From: Vallitaleaceae bacterium
GTDB lineage: Bacteria; Bacillota; Clostridia; Lachnospirales; Vallitaleaceae
Length of the DNA stretch: 64,000 nucleotides
NCBI GenBank assembly: GCA_028277605.1
Contig: JANQFZ010000017.1
Coordinates: 1 to 64,000 of the forward strand
Reading direction: 5' to 3'
Shown here: positions 1 to 9,098 of the stretch, one piece after another
Layout of the letters: each line of letters begins with the position of its first letter
Numbering within the stretch: position 1 is the stretch's first letter
Notes under the pieces: model-generated
What the model was told of the DNA's origin: nothing
The model's input: the letters and a program-made list of their open reading frames with translations, nothing else
Database searches by the model: none
Made by a program: the position numbers and the translations under genes

Positions 1-175
1 TAGATATCAAACTTAAAAAACTTGCACCCCAAAAATGATGTACAAAAAAAGTAGTATTATATTTTAATAAAATTATGGGAATATTACAAAAGAAACATAG
101 AATAGCCACCCCAGCATACATAGCTAGGATGGGTTTTTACACACTTAGTCTGACACTACCAATTGATTCTATGAA

Positions 176-1831
176 TTACAAAAGCTTTCTCAATTCCTTC
201 AAACGTATAAGCACCTCTTGATATTCCTTATCCAACACTTTCATATCCCTTTTACCATCTGGGATACTTAATCGACCTACTAGATAATTCAGTCGATTTT
301 CTAATTGTATCTTTTCCTCTAGCAACTGTTTGTTTTGATGGCATTTCTTATTCTTATGTGTATCTACTTTTTCTAGTACATAGGAATAGGGATAAGGATA
401 ATAAGTTAACTGACCATCCTTAATTTCTATAATTTCATCCGCAAGATAATGGATAAACTCACGATCATGTGTTACAAATATAACTGCTCCTTCGTAGTCT
501 TTAAGAACCTGCATAAGTGCTGCTCTTGATTCAATATCCAAATAGTTGGTCGGTTCATCCATTAATAAAACATTAATATCACTTAAAAACACCTTAGCAA
601 AGGATGCTTTAACACGTTCTCCACCACTTAGTTGTTCAATTTTTTTGAAAACATCCTGCTTCCTGAATAATAATCGCCCCAAAACAGTACGGACGATTTC
701 TTCTTTCATGGTTGTTGTAGACATGACATTTTCTAATATAGACTTATCTTCTTCAAGATTTTTAAGATTTTGTTTGAAATAGCCAAAGACAGCCTTAGGT
801 GCTAATCGTATACCTTCACTACCTTTTATAATCATGTCTAACAAAGTGGTCTTGCCTGTTCCATTGTCCCCTAATAATGCCGTTTTTTTATTGTTCTTGA
901 TACGGATAGTTTTGCAGGAAAACAAATGCCTTGAACCAAAAGATTTATGAAGATTCTCTAGTTCTACTACAGTTTTAGAATAAACTCTTAAATACTCTGG
1001 CAGGGTTATTTTGGTTGCTTTTTGTATTTTTGGTTTTTCTTTGATTTCCATCTGTTCAATTCTTTTTTTTATGGCTAAAGCATTCTTTTCCAACTTTGCT
1101 TTTTTGACGCCTACTGATCGCTTATGCAGTCTGGCTTCTGAATTACCCATACGACTAGGTGTCTTCTTCATTGCTTTAGCTTGGCTGCTTTTTTGCATCA
1201 TTGCTTTTTCCAAACGTCTTCTTTCTTTTCTATATTGCTCATACTCTACATGCTTACGTTGTTCTCTTTCCTCTTTTAAATGCATATAGTCTGTATAATT
1301 CCCTTTGTATACGGTCACTTTTTGATCTTCAATTTCTAAAATTTTATTACAGACTCTATTCAAAAGCTCCTTATCATGTGAAACCAAGACAACAGCACCT
1401 ACATAATCTATTAATAGATTCTCCAGCTCATGGATAGCCTTTATATCCAGATTGCAAGTCGGTTCGTCAGCAAAAAGGATATGCTGGTTACTTGATAAAG
1501 CTTGTGCTATTTTCAGCTTCGTCAGTTCTCCTCCACTCATGGTCTCTCTTTTCCTATGGGTTAAACCATACTTACTCATTTCCTCAGCATTTAGGTATTC
1601 ATCTGTAGGAGTGTCTAACTGAGTGATATAAGAAAAGCTTCCCATGATTTGAATATGTCCTTCATGATTCATATCTCTATTTTGCAATAGATGGAGCAAA
1701 GTAGTTTTCCCAGAACCGTTTTTCCCAACGATACCTACTTTATCATTTGAATATATCTTTAGTGATGGAATTTCAAATAAAACCCTTTCACCAAATGATT
1801 TTTTAATATCCTTTGCATCAATCAATAACAT
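176..1831 (-). CDS. ABC-F family ATPase, probable ribosome protection protein
   Basis: Soluble protein of 551 residues with two ABC ATPase domains in one chain and no membrane segment, the layout of ABC-F proteins that bind the ribosomal E site and displace antibiotics. Domain 1 has the P-loop GKNGSGKTT near residue 37, the signature MSGGE and Walker B FADEPT; domain 2 has GDNGTGKTT, LSGGERVK and LMDEPTNYLD. A long Lys/Arg-rich helical linker (about residues 180-275) sits where the antibiotic-resistance domain lies in Vga/Lsa/Msr-type members. The start ATG follows GGGAGG by seven T. That ribosome site is the 3' arm of a terminator hairpin and the gene has its own leader and promoter, which is typical of drug-inducible ABC-F genes. 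The antibiotic specificity cannot be read from the sequence, and a housekeeping EttA-like role is less likely given the leader. Confidence 0.9.
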   Translation of the reverse strand: MLLIDAKDIKKSFGERVLFEIPSLKIYSNDKVGIVGKNGSGKTTLLHLLQNRDMNHEGHIQIMGSFSYITQLDTPTDEYLNAEEMSKYGLTHRKRETMSGGELTKLKIAQALSSNQHILFADEPTCNLDIKAIHELENLLIDYVGAVVLVSHDKELLNRVCNKILEIEDQKVTVYKGNYTDYMHLKEEREQRKHVEYEQYRKERRRLEKAMMQKSSQAKAMKKTPSRMGNSEARLHKRSVGVKKAKLEKNALAIKKRIEQMEIKEKPKIQKATKITLPEYLRVYSKTVVELENLHKSFGSRHLFSCKTIRIKNNKKTALLGDNGTGKTTLLDMIIKGSEGIRLAPKAVFGYFKQNLKNLEEDKSILENVMSTTTMKEEIVRTVLGRLLFRKQDVFKKIEQLSGGERVKASFAKVFLSDINVLLMDEPTNYLDIESRAALMQVLKDYEGAVIFVTHDREFIHYLADEIIEIKDGQLTYYPYPYSYVLEKVDTHKNKKCHQNKQLLEEKIQLENRLNYLVGRLSIPDGKRDMKVLDKEYQEVLIRLKELRKLL

Positions 1832-2057
1832 AAAAAAACCTCCCTATGTCTAGAGAGGATCGTGTGTCGCATACCTTTTTTATTGTGAAAAATATAGTAC
1901 AATAAAAATACATCCATCATCATGCATGGATATAAGAAGGGTATAAATAAACATACTAATCCTATCTAGAACCTGAATTAAACTATTCAACTACTATCAT
2001 AAGATTAGTTAATTTTCATCTGCCTATTTATATCTCCTTTCTTTTATTTGTATTTTT
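1832..2057 (-). promoter_or_regulatory. Transcription attenuator leader of the ABC-F gene
   Basis: Three segments of the leader can pair in two exclusive ways. The terminator is an 8-bp hairpin (arms 1851-1858 and 1839-1846, loop GACA in the RNA) followed by seven U directly before the ATG; its 3' arm is also the ribosome binding site. The antiterminator segment 1961-1970 can pair with the terminator 5' arm 1849-1858 (9 of 10). The segment 1999-2009 can pair with 1955-1965 (11 pairs, one G-U) and would mask the antiterminator. Segment 1999-2009 overlaps the stop codon of a tiny leader ORF. A ribosome stalled there would free the antiterminator and switch the gene on. The pairings are seen in the sequence; the stalling model is inferred from known ABC-F leaders. 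Confidence 0.75.
2005..2019 (-). CDS. Leader peptide Met-Lys-Ile-Asn (candidate uORF)
   Basis: Four-codon ORF, ATG AAA ATT AAC TAA, in the ABC-F leader. An AAAGGAG ribosome site lies about 14 nt upstream at 2034-2040, which is longer than optimal spacing. Its stop codon falls inside the first arm of the leader's upstream stem, the usual position for a stall-sensing leader peptide. Translation is not proven. Confidence 0.5.
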   Translation of the reverse strand: MKIN

Positions 2058-2086
2058 ATTGTAACAAAAGTGATTTAAAGTGTCAA
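2058..2086 (-). promoter_or_regulatory. Sigma-A promoter of the ABC-F gene
   Basis: Perfect -35 TTGACA (2081-2086), 17-bp spacer and -10 TACAAT (2058-2063). The -35 box lies inside the last codons of the upstream AraC-type gene, so the ABC-F gene has its own transcript starting near 2050, with a leader of about 220 nt. Confidence 0.85.
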
Positions 2087-2896
2087 ATAATAATCTCTAT
2101 ACTTTTTTGGTGACATACCAGTTTTAGTTTTGAATAGATTAGAAAAATAATATTCGTCAGAAAAGCTCAGTTTATAACTTATCTGCTTTATGGTTAAAGA
2201 TGTATTAATGAGTAAAAACTTAGCCGCTTCTATCTTTTTATATAATACATATTGATGAGGTGTATACCCATATCTTTTTTTAAAAATCCGAATAGTCTGA
2301 GATTGTGAGCGGTTAATATAACAACCCAGCTCTTTGATACTTACCTTTTTTTCAATAGTGGTATCTAAATAATGCTTTAATTGGCTTGAGGCATCATCTA
2401 AATAGGTATTATCCATTATTTTTTTGGAAATATCCATTAGCAGCTCATGATAAAACAATGTAAAATCTTTGTTTTTGCAGTTCATGTCATCTGTACTTTT
2501 TATAGTTGAGAAAAGATCGTAGATTTTAGCAAAATGATTTTTTAAGTCATGACACTGCTTAATAAAGTATACATTATTAAGCTGATAGCTATAAATCAAG
2601 TCATAAGCAAGAGGACCATCTACAATAAACCATATTTTAGTCCAAGGATTGTCTTTATTTGAAAAATACATATGATTACTATCTCTATGTAATATAAAAA
2701 TATTTCCTTCGGATATAGCATACTTATTTGAGTTTATCTGTAACTCTCCCTCACCCTTAACAATATATTCAAAAGCACAGTAATGGAACCCATTTCTTTT
2801 GATAACATCATGATAACTAGACATACCTGCTGCTACCATTTTAAATACATTGTTTTGATTATCATATTGCTTTTCCAAACATAATTTTTCACTCAT
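2075..2896 (-). CDS. AraC-family transcriptional regulator
   Basis: Cytoplasmic DNA-binding regulator with an N-terminal cupin-like sensor (about residues 20-150) and a C-terminal AraC domain of two helix-turn-helix units (about the last 100 residues, with the typical GYTPHQYVLYKKIEAAKFLL and FSDEYYFSNLFK segments). The frame is open from 2923, but the ATG at 2896 is preferred because GATGAGG precedes it at normal distance; the upstream ATG has no ribosome site. It is divergent from an MFS transporter at 3004, which is the likely target. The ligand is unknown; such pairs usually respond to a sugar or other small molecule. Confidence 0.85.
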   Translation of the reverse strand: MSEKLCLEKQYDNQNNVFKMVAAGMSSYHDVIKRNGFHYCAFEYIVKGEGELQINSNKYAISEGNIFILHRDSNHMYFSNKDNPWTKIWFIVDGPLAYDLIYSYQLNNVYFIKQCHDLKNHFAKIYDLFSTIKSTDDMNCKNKDFTLFYHELLMDISKKIMDNTYLDDASSQLKHYLDTTIEKKVSIKELGCYINRSQSQTIRIFKKRYGYTPHQYVLYKKIEAAKFLLINTSLTIKQISYKLSFSDEYYFSNLFKTKTGMSPKKYRDYYLTL

Positions 2897-3003
2897 AGGT
2901 ATTTTCCTCATCCTATTGCACATTTATCATATTCTTTTCTTTCCATATTAGCAGTAAAATACAGTTGAAGCAAGTCATAAGACAAAGAAAGTTTGGTGAC
3001 CCT

Positions 3004-4242
3004 ATGAGATTACTAAAAGACTTACCTAATAATACAAGAGTTTGTATATTTCTAGAGCCTTTGTGGGCAGTATTTGGTACAATTATTATATTTTATGCCC
3101 CCCTCTATATGAAGGAACTTGGGGTAACAGAAATTCAAATCGGTTTAATTTTCTCTGTCAATCTTTACTTCTCAGCGATGCTGCAATTTTTTGCTGGTCC
3201 AATCACTAACAAACTTGGCAGAAAAAAAACCTCATTTATTTTCGATCTTATTTCGTGGAGTATACCAATGCTCATCTGGGCAATAGCACAGAATTTCTGG
3301 TATTTTTTAATCGCCTACAGTATCAATGCATGCTCTAAAATTGTGGCTATTTCATGGAATTGTTTAGTCATAGAAGATGTAGACCCTCGAAAAACATCAA
3401 AAGTTTTTGGTATTCTGAATGCCATTATCTATGCAGGAGGTGCTATAACACCCATATTTGGTATGTTAATGACAAAAAACGGTACCATACCAACCATGCG
3501 GTTAATTTATATTCTTGCATTTATATCAATGACTGCTATGTTTATCATAAGAAACAAGCTGGTTAATGAAACAGAAGCAGGAATCGATTTAATTAACAAG
3601 CACAAAGATTTAAATATACTACAAAGTATAAAAAACTACTTTAAAACTGTGTTTGGTTCAATTAGAAACGTGAAAATACTACCCATTATTTTGATATATA
3701 TATTAACAACCATGATTCTTCAGATGAACTTTTTTCAAGTAGTTTATTTAACAGATTTTCTAAAGTTCAGCACCTATGCTGCCTCATATTCACCTGTAAT
3801 TACCGGTATTGTAGCTTTGATATTTTATTTCTTCGCTATGCCTAAACTACAGTCTGCTTCAAATGAGAACAATTTAGTTAAGTCACTTTTCTTATGCGTT
3901 ATAGGATCCGTTATGTTTGTATTGGTTCCTCAAGGTAATTTTATACTGCTTGTTATAGCACTCTTTTTACTTGCAGCAGGATTTATTACGCTAATAACAT
4001 ACAGAGACGCTACATTAATGAATAGACTGGGTAAATATGAAAAAGCAGATATGTTTTCAGCCATTCAAACTGTAACAACTATTGTGTGTATTCCAACAGG
4101 CTACCTTTCAGGTCTATTATTTACTCATTTTCCCAGAGGACTTTTTATAGTAGTAGCGGTCTTTTACGGTATCGTCTTCTGCATTTCAGTTTTTATGAAG
4201 CATCAAACGGAACATTTAAAGAGTTCTAGATCTAATAGCTGA
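3004..4242 (+). CDS. MFS transporter
   Basis: Integral membrane protein of about 412 residues with roughly 12 hydrophobic segments. It has the cytoplasmic loop signature NKLGRKK between segments 2 and 3, as expected for a major facilitator. The frame opens at a TTG at 2965, but the first well-placed ATG is 3004 (MRLLKDLP), preceded by a weak GGTGA. It faces the AraC-type regulator on the other strand across about 100 bp. The substrate is unknown. The gene is followed by a hairpin at 4265-4299. Confidence 0.8.
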   Translation: MRLLKDLPNNTRVCIFLEPLWAVFGTIIIFYAPLYMKELGVTEIQIGLIFSVNLYFSAMLQFFAGPITNKLGRKKTSFIFDLISWSIPMLIWAIAQNFWYFLIAYSINACSKIVAISWNCLVIEDVDPRKTSKVFGILNAIIYAGGAITPIFGMLMTKNGTIPTMRLIYILAFISMTAMFIIRNKLVNETEAGIDLINKHKDLNILQSIKNYFKTVFGSIRNVKILPIILIYILTTMILQMNFFQVVYLTDFLKFSTYAASYSPVITGIVALIFYFFAMPKLQSASNENNLVKSLFLCVIGSVMFVLVPQGNFILLVIALFLLAAGFITLITYRDATLMNRLGKYEKADMFSAIQTVTTIVCIPTGYLSGLLFTHFPRGLFIVVAVFYGIVFCISVFMKHQTEHLKSSRSNS

Positions 4243-4264
4243 TAAATAATTTTATCATAAAAAT

Positions 4265-4299
4265 GGTGAAACTTAATCATTAATTGCTTAAGTTTCACC
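4265..4299 (-). terminator. Hairpin terminator between convergent genes
   Basis: Perfect 12-bp stem (4265-4276 with 4288-4299, 11-nt loop). On the minus strand it is followed by ATTTTT, so it can end the YigZ-family transcript. On the plus strand a C-run follows, so its action on the MFS transcript is doubtful. Confidence 0.7.
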
Positions 4300-4426
4300 A
4301 CCCCCCTTGTTACAATCACTATCCAAATAAGACTAATATAAAATAGACTAATTCCCTATAATGAACTCAAACGTTACATATAATCTGTATAGTGTGTACA
4401 TAAAATAGATATTACTTTTATATCGG

Positions 4427-5086
4427 TTATAGTACTTTTTCAATATGCATCTTATTTTCAACCTTCATACCATAATACAGTCCCATATTATTTATTAGTA
4501 CCTGATTATTCGTAATATCTATAAAATGATTCTTGAAGCTGTCTATTCTTTTAAATTCTACCAAGACTTGAAACTGCACTTTTTCTGCATATTCTGTATG
4601 ATATAGACTATGATTATCATGGAGAATTTCATATTGTACTTTACCTGTTAAAGCATACTCTACATGGATATGTACCAGATGATAGAGTTTTTTTATAATT
4701 ATTTGGGCATGAGACAAAGCTTCTTTAGTACTTCCACCATAGGCTCTAACCAAACCTCCAGTACCAAGCAGTACGCCTCCAAAATATCTAATCACAACAA
4801 CTGCAAGGTTGGTTAGTGGATATCCTCTTAGAATCTCTAAAATCGGTTTGCCTGCTGTGCCACTAGGTTCTCCATCATCACTATATCGTTCTAGTACTTG
4901 ACCAGTTCCAATTCGATAAGCAAAAACATGATGTCTGGCATCTCGGTATTTTTTTCTCATAGCTTCTATGAAAACATCCGCTTCTTTTTCTGACTGCACC
5001 GGTGTGATAACCGCTATAAATCTTGATTTCTTTTCAATAACCTCACTTATACTTTTCTTATAAAGTGTTTTATATTGTTCAATCAT
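4427..5086 (-). CDS. yigZ: YigZ/IMPACT family protein (UPF0029 + DUF1949)
   Basis: Soluble protein of 219 residues, the normal length of bacterial YigZ. The N-terminal UPF0029 domain shows KKSRFIA, YRDARHHVFAYR and DDGEPSGTAGKPIL; the glycine-rich VVVIRYFGGVLLGTGGLVRAY follows at about residues 93-115; the last 70 residues fit the DUF1949 ferredoxin-like domain. The start has AGGTGA five bases upstream. The eukaryotic relative IMPACT affects translation control. The bacterial role is not firmly known, though a nucleic acid or ribosome link is suggested for the family. It stands alone between two terminating regions. Confidence 0.9.
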   Translation of the reverse strand: MIEQYKTLYKKSISEVIEKKSRFIAVITPVQSEKEADVFIEAMRKKYRDARHHVFAYRIGTGQVLERYSDDGEPSGTAGKPILEILRGYPLTNLAVVVIRYFGGVLLGTGGLVRAYGGSTKEALSHAQIIIKKLYHLVHIHVEYALTGKVQYEILHDNHSLYHTEYAEKVQFQVLVEFKRIDSFKNHFIDITNNQVLINNMGLYYGMKVENKMHIEKVL

Positions 5087-5144
5087 TATGTCACCTTTTA
5101 TAACCCTATTTCATTAGGAAATTTAATTAATAATAAAGATGGTA

Positions 5145-5423
5145 TTAGAGAAGCTCGTCAATGGTATAGATTAAAGCTATTGGCGTAACTGTGTTTCTTC
5201 TAAGCTTATCTACAACCTCCGCAATTGTATCATATGAAGGTGTTATATCTCCAATTGCATCATAGTGTATGGTATTTTTTATACGTTTAGCAATTTCTAC
5301 ACCATAGGCTATACGTCTTACCCCAAACTCATAGTACTCTGATTTTAAAATATAATAGTCTAAGTCAAAATTCAAATGATCTAGTCGTACCTTTTTAGAT
5401 TCTACTAAAGTTTTTTCTAGCAT
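5145..5423 (-). CDS. Small DUF6514-like protein
   Basis: Small soluble protein of 92 residues (MLEKTLVESKKVRL...) rich in charged residues, with a repeated YGVEIAKR-type beta/alpha pattern resembling short Clostridia-only proteins labelled DUF6514. The frame also allows a start at 5429, but GGGGAG abuts that ATG; starting at 5423 gives a normal 6-nt spacing. It lies upstream of the YigZ-family gene in the same direction, 58 bp away. I do not know its function. Confidence 0.65.
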   Translation of the reverse strand: MLEKTLVESKKVRLDHLNFDLDYYILKSEYYEFGVRRIAYGVEIAKRIKNTIHYDAIGDITPSYDTIAEVVDKLRRNTVTPIALIYTIDELL

Positions 5424-5635
5424 AGTCATCTCCCCATCTTTTGTATAAGATTAATACAGGATATAGTGTTTTTTAATCTAATACACAGTATATCTTGTAT
5501 TTATATCCATTATAGCTTACACAATACAGGGTTGCTAGATGAAATTATCGCACATTTATTATAGAATTTATGATTTTCGACGGTATGCCTGATTGAATCA
5601 AACATTTCTTATGGTATGCTGTCAGACCTTAATGG

Positions 5636-6604
5636 TTATTGCGATAATTTTATCCAGCCATTGGCATGACTCATGATTTCTATAATCCTAACTTTTTTCT
5701 TATAATAGTCAATATCTTTCCTCTCACAGATATTTGGATAGGTAACTTTTGTTACAGCATAATTAATACCTGCTGCAAGCTTAGCAAGCTTCTCCAATTC
5801 ATATTTTCTTTCTAACCCTACTGCTATACCACCAATCATGGCATCCGATGTATAGCTTTCATCCAAAATTTCAATCTCTTGATTGTACACTGCTAAAATA
5901 ATTTTATTCTTGGATAACATATAGATACCTTCATTATGAGCATCATAAATCAAGTAATGAAGATTATTATCTAGAAGTATTTGATACAATGCCTTAAGCA
6001 TGGTTTCTTTATTATTAAATCGAATGTCTAAATCTTTAATTGAGTCTTTATCAATTTTAACTGCATAAGGATGATAGGCTAATGATTTACGAAGCGCTTG
6101 TCCTTTTAAACCTATAACTAATTTGGTGTGTTTATCATTCATACTCTGAATATATTCTTCTATTCTATCAAAATCAGTGCCATAAGGCATTTCACCACTT
6201 AATACGCCTACCTTAGCATCCTTAATATGGTTATAAACCTTGTATTTAAGATTCTTTAAATTTTGCTTTTCAATACTCGTTCCATAATCCAACATAGTCG
6301 TATGAGTTCCATTGACGGAATCTATGATATTATAGATAGACTTTGTTTCTCCATTTATCCATACAAAATCAGACTTAATTCTATTCTTGTCTAAAAATGA
6401 CTTAATGTATCTTCCCCCAAAGCCCCCAATAAAACCAAGGATATGCGGTTCACCTTGAAGTAGCTTAATCGTATAGGCTGTATAAACTGGACTGTTGCCT
6501 AGAGTAATCCGATAATCGATAACCTCATTGTCCGTATCAACTTCTAAGCCATTAACAACTGCCGTTTTATTAATAGAGGGATTAAGTGCCAAAATTACAA
6601 TCAT
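5636..6604 (-). CDS. Divergent PfkB-family kinase-like protein
   Basis: Soluble protein of 322 residues that follows the 1-phosphofructokinase / tagatose-6-phosphate kinase fold. The N-terminus MIVILALNPSINKT matches the FruK pattern TLNPAIDKT, and GFIGGFGGRYIKSFL matches the sugar-binding lid region. Two hallmark motifs are altered. The substrate-binding GGKGxNxA is replaced by GNSPVYTAYT near residue 36, and the GAGD catalytic/anion-hole motif is ESYTSDAMIGG near residue 250, keeping only the Asp. The substrate has probably changed, or catalysis is lost. The gene has a GAGGTG ribosome site and stands alone. Calling it fruK would be unsafe. Confidence 0.7.
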   Translation of the reverse strand: MIVILALNPSINKTAVVNGLEVDTDNEVIDYRITLGNSPVYTAYTIKLLQGEPHILGFIGGFGGRYIKSFLDKNRIKSDFVWINGETKSIYNIIDSVNGTHTTMLDYGTSIEKQNLKNLKYKVYNHIKDAKVGVLSGEMPYGTDFDRIEEYIQSMNDKHTKLVIGLKGQALRKSLAYHPYAVKIDKDSIKDLDIRFNNKETMLKALYQILLDNNLHYLIYDAHNEGIYMLSKNKIILAVYNQEIEILDESYTSDAMIGGIAVGLERKYELEKLAKLAAGINYAVTKVTYPNICERKDIDYYKKKVRIIEIMSHANGWIKLSQ

Positions 6605-6713
6605 AGTTACACCTCTTGTTTAAGCATATTTGAATTTTATTATATAGAATTATTAAGATATGATCAACCCTGCTCTTTTTTGAGCTTATGAGCTTTTACT
6701 GCCTAAAGCAAAA

Positions 6714-6732
6714 ACCCGAGCAATGCTCGGGT
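6714..6732 (-). terminator. Intrinsic terminator of glnN
   Basis: Stem of eight pairs (ACCCGAGC with GCTCGGGT) around a three-base loop, followed on the minus strand by TTTTT, 29 bp after the glnN stop codon. Confidence 0.85.
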
Positions 6733-6760
6733 CATAGAATATTTGAATACCTCTATACAA

Positions 6761-8863
6761 TTAAACTCTGAACAATAAATCTCCATAAGTTGGAAATGGC
6801 CAGTATTCTTCACTTACAATTGTCTCCATTACATCACATGGTTCTCTTAAGTCATTCATTGCAGGGAAAACATTTTCTTTGTAAGCAAACGCTTGTTTTT
6901 CATAATCTTTTATGGTTTTTGCTTCATCAACCTTGATTTCTAACTGATCTGCTTTTTCTTGCGCATCTGCTATGAGCTGTGATAATTGCAGCAATAACTT
7001 TTCTTGAACGGATACATTTGCTGTAGATACGGCTGCTTTAACCGAATTAATGGAATCAGCTAAGCTGGTTGCATAGTCAATACATGCAGGTAAAATTTCT
7101 CTCTTAGCCATTTGAATCATCGTTAATGCTTCAATATTAACCACTTTACTGTATTCTTCATATATTATTTCCTGCCTTGAAATCACTTCTTCTTCGGTAA
7201 AGACTTTATGCTTCTCAAATAATTTAACATATTCAGGATTATTAAAATAAGTAAAGGATTCAACAGATGATTTAATATTAGGTAATCCTCTTTTTTCAGC
7301 CTTCTCAATCCAATCATCTGAATAACCATCACCATTAAAAATAACTTTTTTATGATCAGCAATTAACTTTCTAATGACGGTTTGGAGTGCTTCATTAAAA
7401 TTATCGGCTGCTTCTAACTGGTCAGCGATTAAACATAACTCTTCAGCAACAATGGAATTGAGTACGATATTAGGTCCAGCAATTGAAGCGGAGGATGGAC
7501 ACATTCTAAATTCAAATTTATTTCCTGTAAAGGCAAATGGTGATGTCCTATTTCTATCCGTTACATCCTTATCGAATCTTGGAAGCGTAGACACACCTAT
7601 TTTCATCACTTCTGCTTCTTTACTAGAATTTAAGTGACCTTCTTCAATCTGATGGATGATGTCGGTTAACTGTTCACCTAAAAAGATAGAGATAATGGCT
7701 GGAGGAGCCTCATTCGCACCTAATCGATGGTCATTACCAGCATTAGCTGCTGACATTCGCAATAATGGTGCATTCTTATCCACTGCCGCAATGACAGCAG
7801 AAAGAAATGTAAGAAACTGAGCATTCTCATGAGGTGTATCACCTGGGTCAAGTAAATTCATACCATCGTCAGTTAAGATAGACCAATTGTTATGTTTACC
7901 AGAACCATTGACACCTGCAAATGGTTTCTCATGTAATAAGCAGACTAACTGATGCCTATTTGCTACTTTAACCATAGTCTCCATTATCAGCTGATTATGA
8001 TCTGTAGCAATATTGGTTGTGGTAAATATAGGAGCTAACTCATGCTGAGCCGGCGCAACCTCATTATGCTTAGTTTTTGAAGAAACACCAAGCTTCCATA
8101 AATCATTATCCAGTTCCTTCATAAAAGCAGATATTCTTTCTTTAATACTACCAAAATAATGATCGTCAAGCTCCTGCCCCTTTGGAGGCATAGCACCAAA
8201 CAATGTTCTATCCGCAAAAATCAAGTCTTTTCTATCTTGATATAATCGCTTATCTACTAAAAAGTATTCTTGTTCTGCGCCAACCGTTGTAATAACCTTC
8301 TTAGACGTTGTATTACCAAATAGCTTTAGAACACGTATCGCTTGTTTATCCAAAGCTTCCATAGAACGTAGCAATGGTGTTTTTTTGTCTAATGCTTCTC
8401 CTGTATAAGAACAAAAGGCTGTTGGTATACATAATGTCACTCCAGAATGATCCTCTTTTAAAAATGCAGGAGAGGTACAATCCCACGCGGTATAGCCTCT
8501 AGCTTCGAAAGTAGCTCTTAACCCACCATTTGGAAAAGAACTAGCATCCGATTCTCCTTTGATTAATTCCTTACCAGAAAAGTCCATAATAGCTCTACCA
8601 TCGGTAGTTAATGTGATAAAAGAATCATGCTTTTCAGCTGTCTTTCCTGTCATGGGCTGAAACCAATGAGTAAAGTGTGTAGCACCTTTTTCTATAGCCC
8701 AATCCTTCATTGCATTAGCAACAACTTCAGCAATAACAGGATTTAAAATCTCTCCATAATCTGTAGTTCTCTTTAAAGCCTTATAAGTTTCTTTAGGTAA
8801 TCTCTCTTTCATAACAGCATCATTAAAAACATTTAAACCAAATACATCACTTGCACTTCTCAT
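6761..8863 (-). CDS. glnN: Glutamine synthetase type III
   Basis: ATP-dependent ligation of ammonia to glutamate. At 700 residues it has the length of GSIII (about 700), far above GSI (about 440). Family markers include HWFQPMTG (about residue 65), [10 protein letters not shown], the glutamate-binding [11 protein letters not shown] region and [10 protein letters not shown]. The start is preceded by GGGAGG. It lies downstream of the glnA-ANTAR genes but has its own promoter and leader at 8942-9056, which carries an ANTAR-type antiterminator. The organism therefore has two glutamine synthetases side by side under a shared RNA-based control. Cytoplasmic. Confidence 0.97.
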   Translation of the reverse strand: MRSASDVFGLNVFNDAVMKERLPKETYKALKRTTDYGEILNPVIAEVVANAMKDWAIEKGATHFTHWFQPMTGKTAEKHDSFITLTTDGRAIMDFSGKELIKGESDASSFPNGGLRATFEARGYTAWDCTSPAFLKEDHSGVTLCIPTAFCSYTGEALDKKTPLLRSMEALDKQAIRVLKLFGNTTSKKVITTVGAEQEYFLVDKRLYQDRKDLIFADRTLFGAMPPKGQELDDHYFGSIKERISAFMKELDNDLWKLGVSSKTKHNEVAPAQHELAPIFTTTNIATDHNQLIMETMVKVANRHQLVCLLHEKPFAGVNGSGKHNNWSILTDDGMNLLDPGDTPHENAQFLTFLSAVIAAVDKNAPLLRMSAANAGNDHRLGANEAPPAIISIFLGEQLTDIIHQIEEGHLNSSKEAEVMKIGVSTLPRFDKDVTDRNRTSPFAFTGNKFEFRMCPSSASIAGPNIVLNSIVAEELCLIADQLEAADNFNEALQTVIRKLIADHKKVIFNGDGYSDDWIEKAEKRGLPNIKSSVESFTYFNNPEYVKLFEKHKVFTEEEVISRQEIIYEEYSKVVNIEALTMIQMAKREILPACIDYATSLADSINSVKAAVSTANVSVQEKLLLQLSQLIADAQEKADQLEIKVDEAKTIKDYEKQAFAYKENVFPAMNDLREPCDVMETIVSEEYWPFPTYGDLLFRV

Positions 8864-8941
8864 ACGAAATATTGCCTCCCTTGGTATTCTTCATTTATAG
8901 AAATTATTTATTTATATTACAGGGTTCAAATTTTAAACACT

Positions 8942-9013
8942 AAAAAAGCGTACTCAAATAATCTTGAGAACGCCATTGTTCAAAAGTCTATCATGATGAG
9001 CCCCATTACTCAT
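8942..9013 (-). promoter_or_regulatory. ANTAR dual-hairpin antiterminator and terminator before glnN
   Basis: Hairpin P1 is at 8996-9013, six pairs with hexaloop AATGGG. Hairpin P2 is at 8963-8986: a GAAC/GTTC stem capped by hexaloop AATGGC and three outer pairs. P2 overlaps the 5' arm of an intrinsic terminator (8948-8973, 9 of 10 pairs, then six U at 8942-8947), so P2 and the terminator exclude each other. Both loops have A at position 1 and G at position 4, the known recognition pattern of ANTAR regulators such as EutV. An ANTAR protein is encoded just upstream. The expected action is read-through into glnN when the ANTAR protein binds P1-P2. Confidence 0.85.
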
Positions 9014-9027
9014 TATATGTTATGATT

Positions 9028-9056
9028 ACTATAGCATATCTGTAACCAAAATGCAA
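9028..9056 (-). promoter_or_regulatory. Promoter of glnN
   Basis: -35 TTGCAT (9051-9056), 17-bp spacer, -10 TATAGT (9028-9033). The predicted start near 9021 puts P1 of the ANTAR element at the very 5' end of the transcript. Confidence 0.7.
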
Positions 9057-9098
9057 GTACTACTTGTGCAACTTTTAATTTTCTAACTATTCAATATT

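Noticed and set aside
5540-5635. Repeated GGTATGC motif downstream of the PfkB-like gene as a terminator or operator
   Set aside because: The two copies are direct, not inverted, repeats, and no U-tract follows.
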